Below, in pieces: positions 1 to 64,000 of a DNA stretch of 64,000 nt. The number at the start of each line of letters is the position of its first letter. Position 1 is the stretch's first letter. Where the stretch lies: the NCBI RefSeq assembly GCF_003265705.1, contig NW_020312788.1, forward strand, positions 1,990,405-2,054,404, read 5' to 3'. Source of the stretch: Callorhinus ursinus. Its lineage: Eukaryota > Chordata > Mammalia > Carnivora > Otariidae. The position numbers and the translations under genes are program-made. Under the pieces are notes generated by a model. It made no database searches and was not told where the DNA came from. It was given only the letters and a program-made list of their open reading frames with translations.

Positions 1-239
1 TTGTTCCTTTTTTCCAATTGTTTTTTTCTCACATGATCTTGAAGTTCCTTTGGTGGCCTTCTGAAATATATCTGCTCATAGAAATAATAAGTGACCCATT
101 TCCAGGTTATTTTTGTGTAGACATACCTGATTTGCTGTTTACTAACTTTTTGGTACAGCTGATTTTTAACAATTAAAATGTATTTACTTTTGAAAGGATA
201 ATAAATTCATATGTTCAGAAATTCTAAATTATAAAATTA

Positions 240-745
240 TCTTTCTCCACATCTCTGTTCCTCTCTGACCAGTTTCCACTTCCCTTTTCCCATAATTGAT
301 CATTGTTTATTTTAATTCTAGAGACTGTCAAATACATAAATAAGAATGTACAAATACAGGTATCCAGTTCTATTTTTATGGATTATAGTAGTAAACTATA
401 CAGGCAGTTCTGCATTTTGCTATCAACGTATATCAACACAGAGACTTCTTCCTCATTCTTTTTTTTTTCTACTGGCATAATATTCCATTTTTTTGATGTA
501 CATTATTTATTTAACTAGTCCCCTACTGATGGGCTTTTATATCTTTTTTTTTTAACCTTTGCTATTGCAAACAAGACTGCAATGAAAACCTTGATATTCA
601 TATGTCATTTTGCATGCTTGTGAGTATGTAGGTAAAGCAGATTTGGATCCATCATTGGCATGTTTTTCACAGAGTGATTTCCCAGTAATCCATAAAATGT
701 GTTCTGTGCTTTACACAGTCTGAAGTTGCTGGGTTAGATGCCCGT
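240..745 (-). repeat. Old L1 (L1M-type) fragment, antisense
   Basis: The order of phrases (catttttttgatgtacatta, tagtcccctactgatgggc, ttgctattgcaaacaagact, ttttcacagagtgatttccc) follows the antisense 3' part of ancient L1M elements. Divergence is high and the limits are approximate. Confidence 0.6.
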
Positions 746-832
746 ATCATAGAGGATTCTTGAAAATACCTGAAGTAGTCCCCTCTGTGTCACTGAAAGT
801 GCCTGGAACTAGCAGTTCGAACACTCGAGTTC

Positions 833-1010
833 TTGGTAGACTCTGCTCCAGACTTACTGTGATTTTGGACACTTCATCAAGCATTTTTGCGCCTCAGTTT
901 GCTTATCTGTAAACTGGATAGAATGACACCTATATGCCTGCCTCAGAAGTTTATTTTAAAATCAAATAAGATAACATAGAAGAAGTATTTGAAAAGGCAG
1001 GAAGCATATC
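833..1010 (+). repeat. MIR SINE
   Basis: The MIR core is recognisable: gcctcagtttgcttatctgtaa, then a run through tagaatgacacctat and a later aaataagataacatagaagaa. This is an ancient mammalian SINE; the limits are approximate. Confidence 0.65.
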
Positions 1011-1092
1011 AGTTGTAAGTTTGCCTGAAAGGGTGAGATGTGTAGGTTTGTTCACTTGAAGGAGTGATAATGTCTTCCTTCTTCACATTTAG

Positions 1093-63002
<61,910 letters not shown>

Positions 63003-64000
63003 GTACGTTCTTTCATTATTTTTTGTGGGTGTTGATAAGAAGAGTTCCTGCTTTCACTTTCAGAGGAGGGATTTGCATAACGTGATGAAAATATAAATAT
63101 GCCAAATAGATATGGCCAAAAATGTAGGATCGTAGTTTTATGAACTATATTTTAGCTTGGTAAATGTACCTGTCAAAGTTGATCTATCATGAGATTGAGT
63201 AATTATGAACTAGAAGGCATCTAAAGATACATTACTAGATGAGTTAATTTCAATTGTAATTACAAATGTAATCACTCAGTTTATAATCTCCAGGCCCCAT
63301 GTAACTAACATAAAATGTGGATAACTTTTAAATGCACATTGATATTAAGTTTCCTGAAGGCTTTAGCCTTCAGTTAAAAACATTTTCCTTTAGTCTTTGA
63401 CTATTGGTCATCTTCTCAAATAGATTTTTCTCTGCCAATTTCATAGTGTTTTCCTTATAAACTTTTGTCAACTCTAATTTTACACATAACTTCTTCAAGT
63501 AGCCCCGAAATTACTCACATTCCAGTCATCCTAATGGAATAGTTGAAAAGATGAGATGATTTCATTTATTATTGCTGGTGTCTTCATGTCAGGAATCTTA
63601 ACTTACTTAGCTATTTTCTTAAGATTTTCATCTTCTGCTTGTGACACTAAGCACCTAACAATCTCATCTTTGTCTTCTCATTTGAAGCAAGCAGTGATGT
63701 TTAGTGTCTAAATTTGGATCATTATAGGTAAATACCTCGAGGTGCTGGGTAAATGACAAATCAAGAAGGTCATTAGGGGAGTGGGAAGGAAAAAGTAACT
63801 CACACTTTATTGACTACTGTGCGCCAAACACTGAGTTCCATGCATTGTGTGTATTATTTCATAATACTCTCCATTTTCTAATTTTGGTCTGGTACCCTTT
63901 GTAGGATTACTTATAGGTTCTATTAATATTTGGAAATCAATGATTTTTATAGGCCATTGTTTCAAAAGCAAATGAAGACCTCCCATCATCCTCAGCCGTA
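63003..64000 (+). other. LRP2: LRP2 intron 31 (5' part), no recognised exon
   Basis: 998 bp to the window end. The next megalin exon (QRIERSTLTG in human) is not present, so it lies beyond base 64000. The stretch near 63800-63880 (ttgactactgtgcgccaaac, actgagttccatgcattgtg) resembles the start of a MIRb. Confidence 0.65.

Larger units (their letters stand above)
1..1092. other. LRP2: Upstream intron (3' part) of LRP2
   Basis: Intronic sequence before the first exon seen. It holds an old antisense L1 fragment at about 240-745 and a MIR at about 833-1010. No coding exon was found; the short open frame at 303-518 is low-complexity, T-rich translation of the L1 fragment. Confidence 0.8.

Overview
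The window is vertebrate genomic DNA: short exons with GT...AG introns, MIR, L2 and L1 remnants, and 16 copies of the tRNA-derived CAN-SINE that marks carnivore genomes. The CAN-SINE copies have the form common in bears, seals and mustelids, and I see no copy of the dog-specific young SINEC_Cf form or of obvious feline elements, so an arctoid carnivoran is the best guess (inference).

One gene fills the window, on the + strand: the internal part of LRP2 (megalin), the giant endocytic receptor of the LDL-receptor family. I can place 31 consecutive coding exons (1093 to 63002, 6,532 coding nt, about 2,177 codons) with matching splice phases and no stop or frameshift. The 5' part (signal peptide, first LDLa cluster, first EGF pair) lies upstream of base 1. 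The rest of the sixth propeller, the large third and fourth LDLa clusters, the membrane span and the NPxY tail lie beyond base 64000.

Domain order: propeller 1 (exons 1-4), EGF (5), propeller 2 (6-10), EGF plus an eight-repeat LDLa cluster (11-15), two EGF modules (16), propeller 3 (17-20), EGF (21), propeller 4 (22-26), EGF (27), propeller 5 (27-29), EGF (29), start of propeller 6 (29-31). The LDLa repeats bind ligands. The propeller and EGF blocks shape the receptor and take part in acid-induced ligand release in endosomes. Exon numbers here count within this window; by the known human gene these would be about exons 11 to 41 of 79.

The introns hold the lineage-specific history. There are a 5'-truncated L1 with a CAN-SINE inside it, several L1 3' ends, a probable L1 3' transduction, older elements split by younger ones, a 114-bp inverted duplication, a 113-bp tandem duplication, and microsatellites, four of them at the same L1 coordinate. 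No second gene, RNA gene, CRISPR array or unknown multi-gene system is visible. The points most worth checking are a possible in-frame 15-nt microexon at 29435-29449, the inverted duplication in intron 6, the L1 transduction in intron 25 and two unusual propeller cysteines.
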